From Thermofilaceae archaeon (lineage in GTDB: Archaea > Thermoproteota > Thermoprotei > Thermofilales > B69-G16), in assembly GCA_027017165.1 (NCBI GenBank), contig JALURF010000119.1, positions 1 to 9,341 on the forward strand: a DNA stretch of 9,341 nt, written 5' to 3'. Both the position numbers and the translations under genes were made by a program. This document shows positions 1 to 4,968 of the stretch, one piece after another (position 1 is the first letter of the stretch; every line of letters begins with the position of its first letter). The notes beneath the pieces are model-generated. The model saw only the letters and a list, made by a program, of their open reading frames with translations, ran no database searches and was not told the DNA's origin.

Positions 1-221
1 CTCTTTAAATATACTGTTTTGGCTATAACTGCGAAGGAGACTGCCAGGAGGGAGAAAATCCAGGTCCAGCTTATCCTATAAGCTATGGCCGCTATAACTG
101 TTAAAATGGAGAGGATAGAGGTTAAGTCTATGTATGTTTTGCTCTTTTTATAGATGCCTATTATCGAGAATATGAATGTGATCGGCGAGAGGATGAATAC
201 GAGGGTGTCTCCCGGAGACAC
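1..221 (-). CDS. Partial hydrophobic multi-spanning membrane protein (N-terminal 73 residues; runs off left edge)
   Basis: Read on the minus strand from a GTG at 221-219, the frame stays open to the window edge, so only the N-terminal 73 codons are seen. The product is strongly hydrophobic, with three likely membrane helices at about residues 7-24, 32-48 and 52-72. A short basic loop (YKKSKTY, 24-30) separates the first two. The GTG is the only usable start: the frame is closed by a TAA a short way upstream, and no ATG or TTG lies between. A TTTAAATA element sits about 25 bases before the GTG, which fits a leaderless transcript starting at the initiation codon. No family can be named from this fragment; it could be part of a transporter, a polyprenyl/oligosaccharide-type membrane enzyme or an uncharacterised archaeal membrane protein. 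Coding status rests on the open frame, the amphipathic pattern and the promoter. Confidence 0.6.
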   Translation of the reverse strand, partial: MSPGDTLVFILSPITFIFSIIGIYKKSKTYIDLTSILSILTVIAAIAYRISWTWIFSLLAVSFAVIAKTVYLK

Positions 222-242
222 TTTAACTTTTTTCCTAAAAAC

Positions 243-250
243 TATTTAAA
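243..250 (-). promoter_or_regulatory. TATA element for the partial membrane gene
   Basis: On the minus strand this reads TTTAAATA, a close match to the archaeal TATA consensus. Its centre is about 25 bases upstream of the GTG at 221, the usual distance to the transcription start, so the mRNA is probably leaderless. Confidence 0.55.
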
Positions 251-327
251 CATAACGCAGTTTTATAGAATATAGAAATTTGAGGACCTTTTAAACTTGA
301 ATTTATACCTTAATAGCTAAAATAGGG

Positions 328-645
328 TTAATATTTTCTCCAGTAAATTTTCTCGAGAGCGCTTGAAGCAGGTAGGACGGGTTTTCTACCTTTTTTAGAA
401 ATTCTCCTCCTATAATCGGTTTTGCATTTTCTGCTGCAGAATAGCTTGCCGCGCCATTTTAAAGCCCGGGAAGGATCTACTCTTTTCCCACAGTTAGCGC
501 ATTTCTGGGGCCATAGGCTTATCGCTAAAATTGTAGCGGTTAAAGCTAGGAGTAGGAGCGCTAGATAGATTTCGGAGAATATGAAGATAGAGATTATGGA
601 TAGGACTAGGAGAGAAATAGTGGCTGTTGAAGCCAGTATTCGCAT
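328..645 (-). CDS. Small membrane protein with C-terminal TRASH-like zinc finger
   Basis: This product of about 105 residues has two parts. The N-terminal half (about 3-46) is two closely spaced hydrophobic helices. The C-terminal half is basic and carries a CX2C-X17-CX3C arrangement: CANC at 50-53 and FCSRKCKTDY at 70-79, numbered from the upstream TTG. Such pairs with an FCSxxC core are characteristic of the TRASH/FCS class of treble-clef zinc fingers, found in archaeal metal-sensing and metal-trafficking proteins. The tail is rich in Lys and Arg and probably faces the cytoplasm. I take the ATG at 645 as start. A TTG directly before it (648) would add one Met. Both lie about 25-27 bases from a TATA element, so the transcript is probably leaderless. 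Exact role unknown; membrane-anchored metal or nucleic-acid binding is an inference. Confidence 0.8.
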   Translation of the reverse strand: MRILASTATISLLVLSIISIFIFSEIYLALLLLALTATILAISLWPQKCANCGKRVDPSRALKWRGKLFCSRKCKTDYRRRISKKGRKPVLPASSALEKIYWRKY

Positions 646-668
646 CAAATATAAAATACGTGAACTAG

Positions 669-676
669 TATAAAAA
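669..676. promoter_or_regulatory. TATA element shared by divergent genes
   Basis: TATAAAAA on the plus strand reads TTTTTATA on the minus strand. Its centre is 25-28 bases from the TTG/ATG start of the zinc-finger gene (leaderless). It is about 34 bases from the ATG of the HEPN gene, giving that gene a leader of about 9 bases that includes GGGG at 698-701. An alternative plus-strand TATA-like stretch at about 678-687 would make the HEPN transcript leaderless. Confidence 0.45.
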
Positions 677-706
677 CTTAATAAAGTATCAGTTGTAGGG
701 GTATTA

Positions 707-1102
707 ATGAGTAGAGTAGAGGATTGGTTGAAAGAAGCTAAGGAAGATTTAAAATCGGCTAAGATACTGTTAAAGGGAGGACAGTACCACCACGCCTGTT
801 TTCACGCTCAGCAAGCGGCGGAGAAAGCTTTGAAAGCGCTTTTAAGAAGTTTTCATAAAGCTAGGATTGGGCACTCCGTACTCGATTTACTTCGCGAAGT
901 CTCTAAAGACTTAGAAGTTCCAGAACAGTTATGGGATATGGCTAGAATTTTAGATCAATATTATATACCTCCACGTTATCCAAACGCTTTTAGCGAAGGC
1001 GCTCCGAGCGACTACTATACGCGGAGGCAGGCTGAAGAAGCTATTAAATATTCAGAGGCGGTGGTGTCTTTTGTCGAAGAACATATTAAAAAAGGTTCTT
1101 GA
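707..1102 (+). CDS. HEPN domain protein (COG2250-like), partner of the MNT nucleotidyltransferase
   Basis: A single HEPN domain fills this 131-residue protein. Seen directly: an N-terminal amphipathic helix (WLKEAKEDLKSAKILL), the core helix YHHACFHAQQAAEKALKALL (27-46), and the YYIPPRYPNAF block (85-95) followed by GAPSDYYT (98-105), all typical of the Pfam HEPN family. HEPN proteins are helical and pair with minimal nucleotidyltransferases (MNT). In the studied HepT/MntA systems HEPN is an RNase toxin silenced by AMP addition to a tyrosine near its RX4-6H motif. Here I do not see a clear RX4-6H motif in the usual place; R80 is followed by the Y85-Y86 pair but no histidine. RNase activity is therefore uncertain. 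The gene overlaps the downstream MNT gene by 32 bases, indicating translational coupling. The ATG is preceded by GGGG at 698-701. A substrate-binding or regulatory HEPN without toxicity is the alternative. Confidence 0.88.
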   Translation: MSRVEDWLKEAKEDLKSAKILLKGGQYHHACFHAQQAAEKALKALLRSFHKARIGHSVLDLLREVSKDLEVPEQLWDMARILDQYYIPPRYPNAFSEGAPSDYYTRRQAEEAIKYSEAVVSFVEEHIKKGS

Positions 1103-1493
1103 TAGAGTACTGGAGAAGGTAGCCAGTAAGTTTAAAATAGATTTGGTACTCCTTCACGGCTCCTATGCAAAGGATACGTATATCGAGGAATTCAGTGATG
1201 TAGACATAATAGTTGTGAGTGATGATTTCGAAGGAATTCCCTTGGGGGAGAGACTAGCTATTCTAGCGGAGTTGTTGGCTGGAATGGAGAAAACGGTAGA
1301 GGCTATCGCTTATACTAGGAGAGAATTTATCAAGCATATGCGAGATTTTAACCCGTTAGTTCTAGATGCTCTAGAATATGGTATACCTATTTTTAAGACG
1401 GATTTCTATGAGGATGTGTTAAAAGAGTTTAAGCGTTTAAAAGAAAAATATAAGTTGAAACCTTTAAAAAAAGGCTGGACATGGACTCCTTAG
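1071..1493 (+). CDS. MNT-type minimal nucleotidyltransferase (MntA-like)
   Basis: This 140-residue protein of the polymerase-beta nucleotidyltransferase superfamily has the signature LLHGSYAKDTY...FSDVDIIVV: G30-S31, then the metal-binding D43 and D45. E77 in KTVEAIAY is a plausible third carboxylate. The family transfers a nucleotide, usually AMP, to a protein. In HEPN/MNT pairs the MNT partner modifies HEPN and acts as the antitoxin. The likely start is a TTG at 1071, inside the end of the HEPN gene, preceded by GGTGG at 1060-1064 as a possible ribosome binding site. No better upstream start is in frame, and starting later would trim the first helix. The C-terminal tail is basic and ends in a Trp-rich GWTWTP. 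The HEPN-then-MNT order with overlapping reading frames indicates one operon. Confidence 0.88.
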   Translation: MSKNILKKVLDRVLEKVASKFKIDLVLLHGSYAKDTYIEEFSDVDIIVVSDDFEGIPLGERLAILAELLAGMEKTVEAIAYTRREFIKHMRDFNPLVLDALEYGIPIFKTDFYEDVLKEFKRLKEKYKLKPLKKGWTWTP

Positions 1494-1509
1494 CTTTTCC
1501 AACTTTACA

Positions 1510-1517
1510 CTTATAAG
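1510..1517 (+). promoter_or_regulatory. TATA element of the HD phosphohydrolase gene
   Basis: CTTATAAG is centred 26 bases upstream of the ATG at 1540, so the transcript is probably leaderless. No Shine-Dalgarno-like sequence precedes that ATG. Confidence 0.5.
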
Positions 1518-1539
1518 CTCGGCATTATTTAAAGCCTGT

Positions 1540-2079
1540 ATGAACTCGAGAAAAATAATCGATATCATCAGTAATCTTAAAAATCTCTCGAGGACGGGTT
1601 GGCTTTTAAGAGGGGTTCCGGCGGCGATTGCGGAAAACGTGGCTGAGCATAGTTTTGAAGCGGCTTCTATAGCCTTTCTAATAGCTAAACAGCTTGTCGA
1701 TAATGGAGTCAAAGTGAACGTTTACAAGGCGGCTATGATGGCTTTAATTCACGACTGGAGCGAGGCTATAGTAGGCGATATTCCCCGTTGGACTGCTCTA
1801 AAACTGGAGGGAAAGAAAGAGTTTGTGGAAGAGGAGGCTTTTAAGACTTTTACTTATGCTATAGAGCTTTTTGAGGAATATCTTAAAGGAGATTCTCTAG
1901 AAGCGGTAGTGGCTAAGGTTTCAGATGCTTTAGCGACTTATCTTCAGGCGTGTAGATATCTTAAAACTGGGTATCAGGATGTGGAAGAGATTAAAAACTC
2001 GATGAAGAAGAAAATCCTAGAAATTATCGATGAAACCCCGGTCATCGAGAAGGCTATTAAAAACTTCTTAGTAGAATAG
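1540..2079 (+). CDS. HD domain phosphohydrolase, YfbR/HDDC2-like (predicted 5'-deoxynucleotidase)
   Basis: This 179-residue all-helical HD hydrolase is of COG1896 type. Visible motifs are RTGWLLRGVP (18-27), ENVAEHSF with H37, the HD pair H71-D72 followed by E75 (HDWSEAIVGDIPR, 71-83), and D129 in KVSDALATYL. These are the metal ligands and phosphate-contact positions of the YfbR/HDDC2 family, whose studied members remove phosphate from deoxyribonucleoside 5'-monophosphates. The length fits a complete single-domain enzyme. The ATG at 1540 is supported by a TATA element 26 bases upstream and no ribosome binding site. The gene has its own promoter, so it is probably not in the HEPN/MNT operon despite the short gap. 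A role in nucleotide pool control is the likely function; the exact substrate is not readable from sequence. Confidence 0.88.
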   Translation: MNSRKIIDIISNLKNLSRTGWLLRGVPAAIAENVAEHSFEAASIAFLIAKQLVDNGVKVNVYKAAMMALIHDWSEAIVGDIPRWTALKLEGKKEFVEEEAFKTFTYAIELFEEYLKGDSLEAVVAKVSDALATYLQACRYLKTGYQDVEEIKNSMKKKILEIIDETPVIEKAIKNFLVE

Positions 2080-2085
2080 GAGAGA
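2080..2085 (+). promoter_or_regulatory. Ribosome binding site of the 16-codon ORF
   Basis: The sequence GAGAGA just after the TAG of the HD gene (AGGAGAG when the last stop-codon bases are included) lies about 6-8 bases before the ATG at 2092. It suggests that translation once continued, or still continues, into a downstream reading frame. Confidence 0.35.
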
Positions 2086-2091
2086 GTTAAT

Positions 2092-2142
2092 ATGGTAAAG
2101 GCTGTTCTGTCAATATTTAGTCAAGAATATTTCCGTAAATAA
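2092..2142 (+). other. Possible leaderless-operon remnant or micro-ORF (16 codons)
   Basis: Directly after the HD gene an ATG preceded by AGGAGAG opens a frame, MVKAVLSIFSQEYFRK, that stops at TAA after 16 codons. Its last 26 bases overlap the 3' end of the convergent DUF3782-like gene. It could be the first codons of a gene truncated when the neighbour arrived, a real microprotein, or chance. The hydrophobic start and the good ribosome binding site are the only support. Confidence 0.25.
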
Positions 2143-2824
2143 CTTCTATATCAAGCTCTTTCGCTCTTTCATAAGCTTCTTTATCAACATTCACAGCCAC
2201 GATTAGTATTTTCTCAACTTTTCTATTCAAAATCTTCTCTACACATTTAGCCTTATCGAGTAACGTCTCTACGTGCTCCAGTTCAACTCTAGACTTAACC
2301 TCTATCACATAGAGTTTTCCATTTTTCACGATAATATCTACGTCTACAATCCGTCCTTGAATGCCAGTAATACTGCCGTCTTTATCCCTATATCTAAATT
2401 TTTTAACTTCGCCGGGCTCGATACCTCGCTTCTCTAAAGCTTCTCTAAAGATCTCGAGAACCATCGCTTCGAGATCTCTACCCCATCTACGGCCCATACT
2501 GCCTATGGTAACTTCAACTCTCATACTTAACGCCTGGAAGTCTTTGCGCAGAGCTTGAATCTCCATCATAAGCTCATTAAACTTGCGATCGTGTTCTTCG
2601 AGCCGTTCTAGTATTTCGTTGAATTTTCTATCGTGAGCTTCGAGCTTTTTGCTGTGCTCCAGCAGTATTTTAGTGTGTTCTACGAGCCGTTCTAGTATTT
2701 CGTTGAATTTTCTATCGTGAGCTTCGAGCCGCTCGAGTATGTCTTTATAGCCGAGGAGACCGGCAACTGCATGACGGAATTCCCGATCTTCTTCTAAGAG
2801 CCTTAGCAATTCTTCTTTTAGCAT
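2117..2824 (-). CDS. DUF3782-like protein: coiled coil plus PD-(D/E)XK nuclease domain
   Basis: This 235-residue protein has two regions. Residues about 27-105 form a long heptad-rich coiled coil built from a repeated AHDRKFNEILERL segment (35-47 and 63-75, with a third variant at 77-85). Residues about 110-235 form a restriction-endonuclease-like domain: E119 in the first helix, D161 and D163 in RIVDVDIIV, and E175-V-K177 in LYVIEVKS, matching the PD-(D/E)XK core with all key residues present. A final strand/helix stretch ends in EVIYGNILD. This layout is typical of DUF3782 proteins, which are abundant and multi-copy in thermophilic archaea. They are predicted DNA-cleaving enzymes of unknown role, perhaps linked to mobile DNA or defence. 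The ATG at 2824 is the only convincing start. A TATA-like TAATATA on the minus strand (2854-2860) would give a very short leader. Function beyond predicted nuclease is inference. Confidence 0.85.
   Translation of the reverse strand: MLKEELLRLLEEDREFRHAVAGLLGYKDILERLEAHDRKFNEILERLVEHTKILLEHSKKLEAHDRKFNEILERLEEHDRKFNELMMEIQALRKDFQALSMRVEVTIGSMGRRWGRDLEAMVLEIFREALEKRGIEPGEVKKFRYRDKDGSITGIQGRIVDVDIIVKNGKLYVIEVKSRVELEHVETLLDKAKCVEKILNRKVEKILIVAVNVDKEAYERAKELDIEVIYGNILD
2599..2645. repeat. 47-base perfect direct repeat, copy 1 (inside DUF3782-like gene)
   Basis: This copy is identical base for base to 2683-2729, at an offset of 84 bases (28 codons). It encodes the AHDRKFNEILERL coiled-coil segment. 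Perfect identity including third codon positions indicates a recent internal duplication or gene conversion. Confidence 0.9.
2683..2729. repeat. 47-base perfect direct repeat, copy 2 (inside DUF3782-like gene)
   Basis: Second copy of the repeat at 2599-2645. A more diverged third version lies near 2570-2605, so the coiled coil seems to have grown by stepwise in-frame duplication. Confidence 0.9.
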
Positions 2825-2853
2825 ATTTTATTCATTTTAAAGTAGATTGACAC

Positions 2854-2860
2854 TATATTA
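2854..2860 (-). promoter_or_regulatory. Possible TATA element of the DUF3782-like gene
   Basis: TAATATA on the minus strand is about 33 bases before the ATG at 2824, implying a leader of about 8 bases. The match is weaker than for the other promoters here. Confidence 0.3.
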
Positions 2861-2935
2861 TCTTTATTGTGCATCACAAACTTACCGCGTCATTCTAGCT
2901 GGTACAGAAGAAGTTAGGTTTTCATTAAAATTAAA

Positions 2936-2944
2936 GATAAATTT
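2936..2944 (+). promoter_or_regulatory. TATA element of the glycosylase/nuclease unit
   Basis: GATAAATTT is centred about 26 bases upstream of the ATG at 2966. No ribosome binding site is seen, so a leaderless transcript is likely. Confidence 0.45.
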
Positions 2945-2965
2945 GCTGATGCGTTATTTCAGTAG

Positions 2966-3544
2966 ATGAAGGTTATACCGCGGCGCTTTTACGAGAGAGA
3001 TGTAGTCGATGTGGCTAGAGATCTACTGGGCAAGCTTTTAGTTAGAGAAATAGAAGGTAAGCGTCTAGTAGGCAAAATAGTTGAAGTAGAAGCTTATAGA
3101 GGTAGAGATGACCCTGCAAGTCACGCCTATAGGGGGAGGACTAAGAGGAATGAGGTTATGTTCGGTAAGCCTGGGCTGGCGTATATATATTTAGCCTACG
3201 GCGTTAACTGGTGTTTAAATATCACGGCTGAGCCGGAAGGCGAGCCAGCTGCGGTTTTGATAAGAGCTGTAGAGCCATTGGAGGGCTTAGAGGATATGAT
3301 GACGAATAGAGGAGTAAATAGTATTAAGAATCTTACTAATGGCCCGGGTAAACTTACCAAAGCCTTTAAAATCGATGGAAGTTTAAATGGATGGGACATG
3401 ACTAGAGGCGAACTGCTTTACGTTACGTATCCCGACAAAAAAGAGGATTTCGAGATAGGAGTTTCAGCTAGAATCGGGATTAAAGCTGGATTAGATAAGC
3501 TGTGGAGATTCTTTATCAAAGATAATCCTTTCGTATCGAGGTAG
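2966..3544 (+). CDS. AAG/MPG-family alkyladenine (3-methyladenine) DNA glycosylase
   Basis: This 192-residue enzyme is predicted to excise alkylated purines (3-methyladenine, hypoxanthine and similar) from DNA, starting base excision repair. By comparison with human AAG, the visible residues are catalytic E42 and Y44 in IVEVEAY (38-44), H53 in ASHAYRGRTKRNEVMFG (51-67), the intercalating-tyrosine position Y78 and the pocket Asn N85 in YGVNWCLN (78-85), and R100 in AVLIRAVEPLEG (96-107). NGPGKLTKAF follows, as usual in the family. The length is normal for a bacterial-type member and nothing is missing. A TATA element 26 bases upstream supports the ATG. The next gene starts six bases after the stop and encodes a DNA-cutting type protein, so the two probably act together in repair. 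This glycosylase class is common in bacteria and eukaryotes and, from general knowledge, less usual in archaea. Confidence 0.95.
   Translation: MKVIPRRFYERDVVDVARDLLGKLLVREIEGKRLVGKIVEVEAYRGRDDPASHAYRGRTKRNEVMFGKPGLAYIYLAYGVNWCLNITAEPEGEPAAVLIRAVEPLEGLEDMMTNRGVNSIKNLTNGPGKLTKAFKIDGSLNGWDMTRGELLYVTYPDKKEDFEIGVSARIGIKAGLDKLWRFFIKDNPFVSR
3538..3542 (+). promoter_or_regulatory. Ribosome binding site of the DUF123 gene inside the glycosylase stop region
   Basis: GAGGT, overlapping the last codon and stop of the glycosylase, is 8 bases before the ATG at 3551. It supports that start and suggests coupled translation. Confidence 0.5.
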
Positions 3545-3550
3545 AGTATC

Positions 3551-4039
3551 ATGAGTCCGCCTGAGGAGAAGGGAGTATACGCCCTGATTATAAAGGCTAA
3601 ACACGACACAGAAGTTACAGCTGGATCGCTAGGCCCGGTTAAGCTAGCCTCTGGCTACTACGTGTACGTGGGCTCGGCTTTAGGTCCCGGAGGTTTAAAG
3701 GCTAGAATTTCACGACATTTAAATAGGTCTAAAAAGCTTAAATGGCACATTGACTATCTCCTATCCCACAGCTCGGCCGAGATAGTAGGCGTGATCTGTG
3801 CGGTTACGAATAAAAGGTATGAATGTAGGATAGTTCATGAACTTTTAAAACATGGTGCATATGCTCCTGTAAGAAAGTTCGGAGCTACAGACTGTAGAGA
3901 GAAATGCCCGGCTCATCTCTTAAAACACGATAAACCAATCTCTGAGATCATAATTGACATACTAAAAGTGTGGTCTAGGTTTGAGCTTAAACCCTTAATA
4001 TACGACTACGGCTATTCTACCTTAATAGACGTTAAATAA
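3551..4039 (+). CDS. DUF123 family protein (Uri/GIY-YIG-like endonuclease, COG1833)
   Basis: This 162-residue protein has the GIY-YIG-type core: GVYALII (8-14), YYVYVGSA (36-43), the catalytic-type Arg R52 in GLKARISRHL (48-57), KWHIDYLL (64-71) and a candidate metal-binding Glu E97 in RIVHELLKHG. Cysteines C83, C92, C115 and C119 (the last two in ATDCREKCPAHLL) are spaced so that they could hold a zinc ion. DUF123 proteins are predicted endonucleases found mainly in archaea; their biochemical target is not established to my knowledge. Residues about 128-162 form an extra tail beyond the conserved core. The gene starts six bases after the alkyladenine glycosylase and is translated from a site inside its end. 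This suggests it cuts DNA at or near the damage the glycosylase exposes, which is inference. Its stop lies 16 bases from the stop of the convergent VapC gene. Confidence 0.85.
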   Translation: MSPPEEKGVYALIIKAKHDTEVTAGSLGPVKLASGYYVYVGSALGPGGLKARISRHLNRSKKLKWHIDYLLSHSSAEIVGVICAVTNKRYECRIVHELLKHGAYAPVRKFGATDCREKCPAHLLKHDKPISEIIIDILKVWSRFELKPLIYDYGYSTLIDVK

Positions 4040-4055
4040 CGAGTCAAAGATAGGA

Positions 4056-4508
4056 CTAGCTCAGCATCTGTTTTAACTCTCTAGGAGTAATAATGTTCTC
4101 TATGTTATACTCTTTATCTACGAGAAAATCTATAAATTCTCGGTCGACCGTTAATAACTTCAGACCCACATTTTTAGCCGTACTATAGTACAGCGCGTCT
4201 ATATAGTCTCTATGCCCCATCTCGTATATCTTGATAGCCTCGATATACGCCTCTGCTGGCGGAGTAATCAAATTATATGTTTTTCTTATAGCTTCAATAC
4301 CTATTTTAACTCGTTTAAGCGTTCCGGAATCCGCTATTTTTAAAATCTTCCAAATAGCCTCTAAAAGCCCGACTTCAAGATAGTATACTTTAACCCGTCT
4401 GAAAAGAGGTATAACATCTTCAGCTTCTTCTTCCACCCCTACGCCTAGAGCCGGCAGTAAGAACGTCGTATCAATAAGTATTCTCAATGTACTCTCTCTG
4501 CTTTTCAA
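4056..4508 (-). CDS. VapC-like PIN domain toxin (RNase)
   Basis: This 150-residue PIN domain protein is a predicted ribonuclease toxin of a type II system. The acidic active-site set is visible: D13 in ILIDTTFLLPALG (10-22), E50 in GLLEAIWKI, D101 or D104 in HRDYIDALYYSTA, and D122 in LLTVDREF (118-125). The order and spacing fit the family. Its start is a TTG at 4508, inside the VapB gene, preceded by a strong GGAGGG on the minus strand (4522-4517) 8 bases away. A second TTG at 4487, just before RILID, is possible but has a weaker site. The overlap with the antitoxin gene (38 bases) keeps production coupled. VapC enzymes cut tRNA or rRNA in studied cases; the target here is unknown. Confidence 0.88.
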   Translation of the reverse strand: MKSRESTLRILIDTTFLLPALGVGVEEEAEDVIPLFRRVKVYYLEVGLLEAIWKILKIADSGTLKRVKIGIEAIRKTYNLITPPAEAYIEAIKIYEMGHRDYIDALYYSTAKNVGLKLLTVDREFIDFLVDKEYNIENIITPRELKQMLS

Positions 4509-4719
4509 TACTCTCGCCCTCCAGCTCTTTTAAAGTGATTTTAGCGAACTTCTCGCCGTGCACTGAAAGCCATATAGCGTCTGGAATAACTTTGAGAATT
4601 ATACTATCGCCTTTTACTTCTAATCTCAACTTCGAACCCTCTTCAATATTTAAGGCTTCGGCTACGGCTTTAGGAATGACAATTGTCCTCCTCTTACCGA
4701 CTCGAACTTCCGTAATCAT
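4471..4719 (-). CDS. VapB-like antitoxin with AbrB/SpoVT N-terminal DNA-binding domain
   Basis: This 82-residue protein starts with an AbrB swapped-hairpin domain: ITEVRVGKRRTIVIPKAVAE (2-21) and LNIEEGSKLRLEV (23-35), continuing to about residue 45. The C-terminal half (about 50-82) is charged and probably wraps the toxin. VapB proteins neutralise VapC and repress their own operon. The ATG at 4719 has a clear GGTGAT on the minus strand (4728-4723) three bases upstream. The first gene of the pair, it overlaps vapC by 38 bases. Upstream, the best TATA stretch is enclosed by an inverted repeat of TTCTGAA, which makes autoregulation by this protein a concrete prediction. Confidence 0.88.
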   Translation of the reverse strand: MITEVRVGKRRTIVIPKAVAEALNIEEGSKLRLEVKGDSIILKVIPDAIWLSVHGEKFAKITLKELEGESIEKQREYIENTY

Positions 4720-4722
4720 TTA

Positions 4723-4728
4723 ATCACC
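4723..4728 (-). promoter_or_regulatory. Ribosome binding site of the VapB gene
   Basis: GGTGAT on the minus strand lies three bases before the ATG at 4719, a strong match to the archaeal anti-Shine-Dalgarno sequence. Confidence 0.6.
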
Positions 4729-4759
4729 AAAATAATGAGATTATCGATTGATATATATT

Positions 4760-4800
4760 TTCTGAATTATATAAATTTCAGAAGAATTAGTATTTCAGAA
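4760..4800. promoter_or_regulatory. Candidate VapB operator: three TTCTGAA/TTCAGAA half-sites over the TATA element
   Basis: Half-sites are TTCTGAA at 4760-4766, TTCAGAA at 4777-4783 and TTCAGAA at 4794-4800, each starting exactly 17 bases after the one before. The first two form an inverted repeat whose ten-base spacer (4767-4776) holds TTTATATAA on the minus strand, the likely TATA element for vapBC. Binding there would block the transcription machinery directly. A fourth TTCTGAA occurs at 4917-4923, just upstream of the ABC operon promoter. AbrB-type antitoxins bind such short dyads in their own promoters, so VapB is the candidate binder (inference). Confidence 0.5.
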
Positions 4801-4916
4801 TCATATTTTATGATCAGCTATCGTAATTATGGCTTCTAGTTTAAATTATCTCTTCTACTACGAGTAAGCTGATTATGGTCTCTTATTTATCTAATATTAT
4901 ATTTGTGAAAGCTTAA
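4801..4916. other. AT-rich intergenic stretch between vapBC and the ABC operon
   Basis: No convincing gene or RNA is seen. A 12-codon frame from the ATG at 4829 has no ribosome binding site and is taken as chance. Two loosely similar segments (ATTATGG followed by a T-rich run, near 4826 and 4872) are noted but too diverged to call a repeat. Confidence 0.4.
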
Positions 4917-4939
4917 TTCTGAATTTTTTGGAAGATAAA

Positions 4940-4947
4940 TTTATATA
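4940..4947 (+). promoter_or_regulatory. TATA element of the ABC exporter operon
   Basis: TTTATATA is centred about 25 bases before the GTG at 4969. It supports that GTG as a leaderless start and makes this the promoter for the three-gene operon. A TTCTGAA half-site begins 23 bases upstream of it. Confidence 0.55.
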
Positions 4948-4968
4948 TTATCTTTTTAACTATAAGAA

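Noticed and set aside
1464..1712. Minus-strand open frame opposite the start of the HD gene
   Set aside because: It overlaps the conserved GWLLRGVP and VAEHS coding part of the HD gene and has no recognisable features.
2599..2729. Two identical 47-base repeats as a CRISPR array
   Set aside because: There are only two perfect copies, they lie in frame inside a coiled-coil gene, and the segment between them also codes for the coil.
4487..4723. Plus-strand open frame across the VapB gene
   Set aside because: It is the antisense of the AbrB/VapB coding region; the minus-strand frame has the family motif and a GGTGAT site.
4829..4867. Twelve-codon ORF in the vapBC/ABC intergenic region
   Set aside because: No ribosome binding site, no TATA element at the right distance and a length expected by chance in AT-rich DNA.
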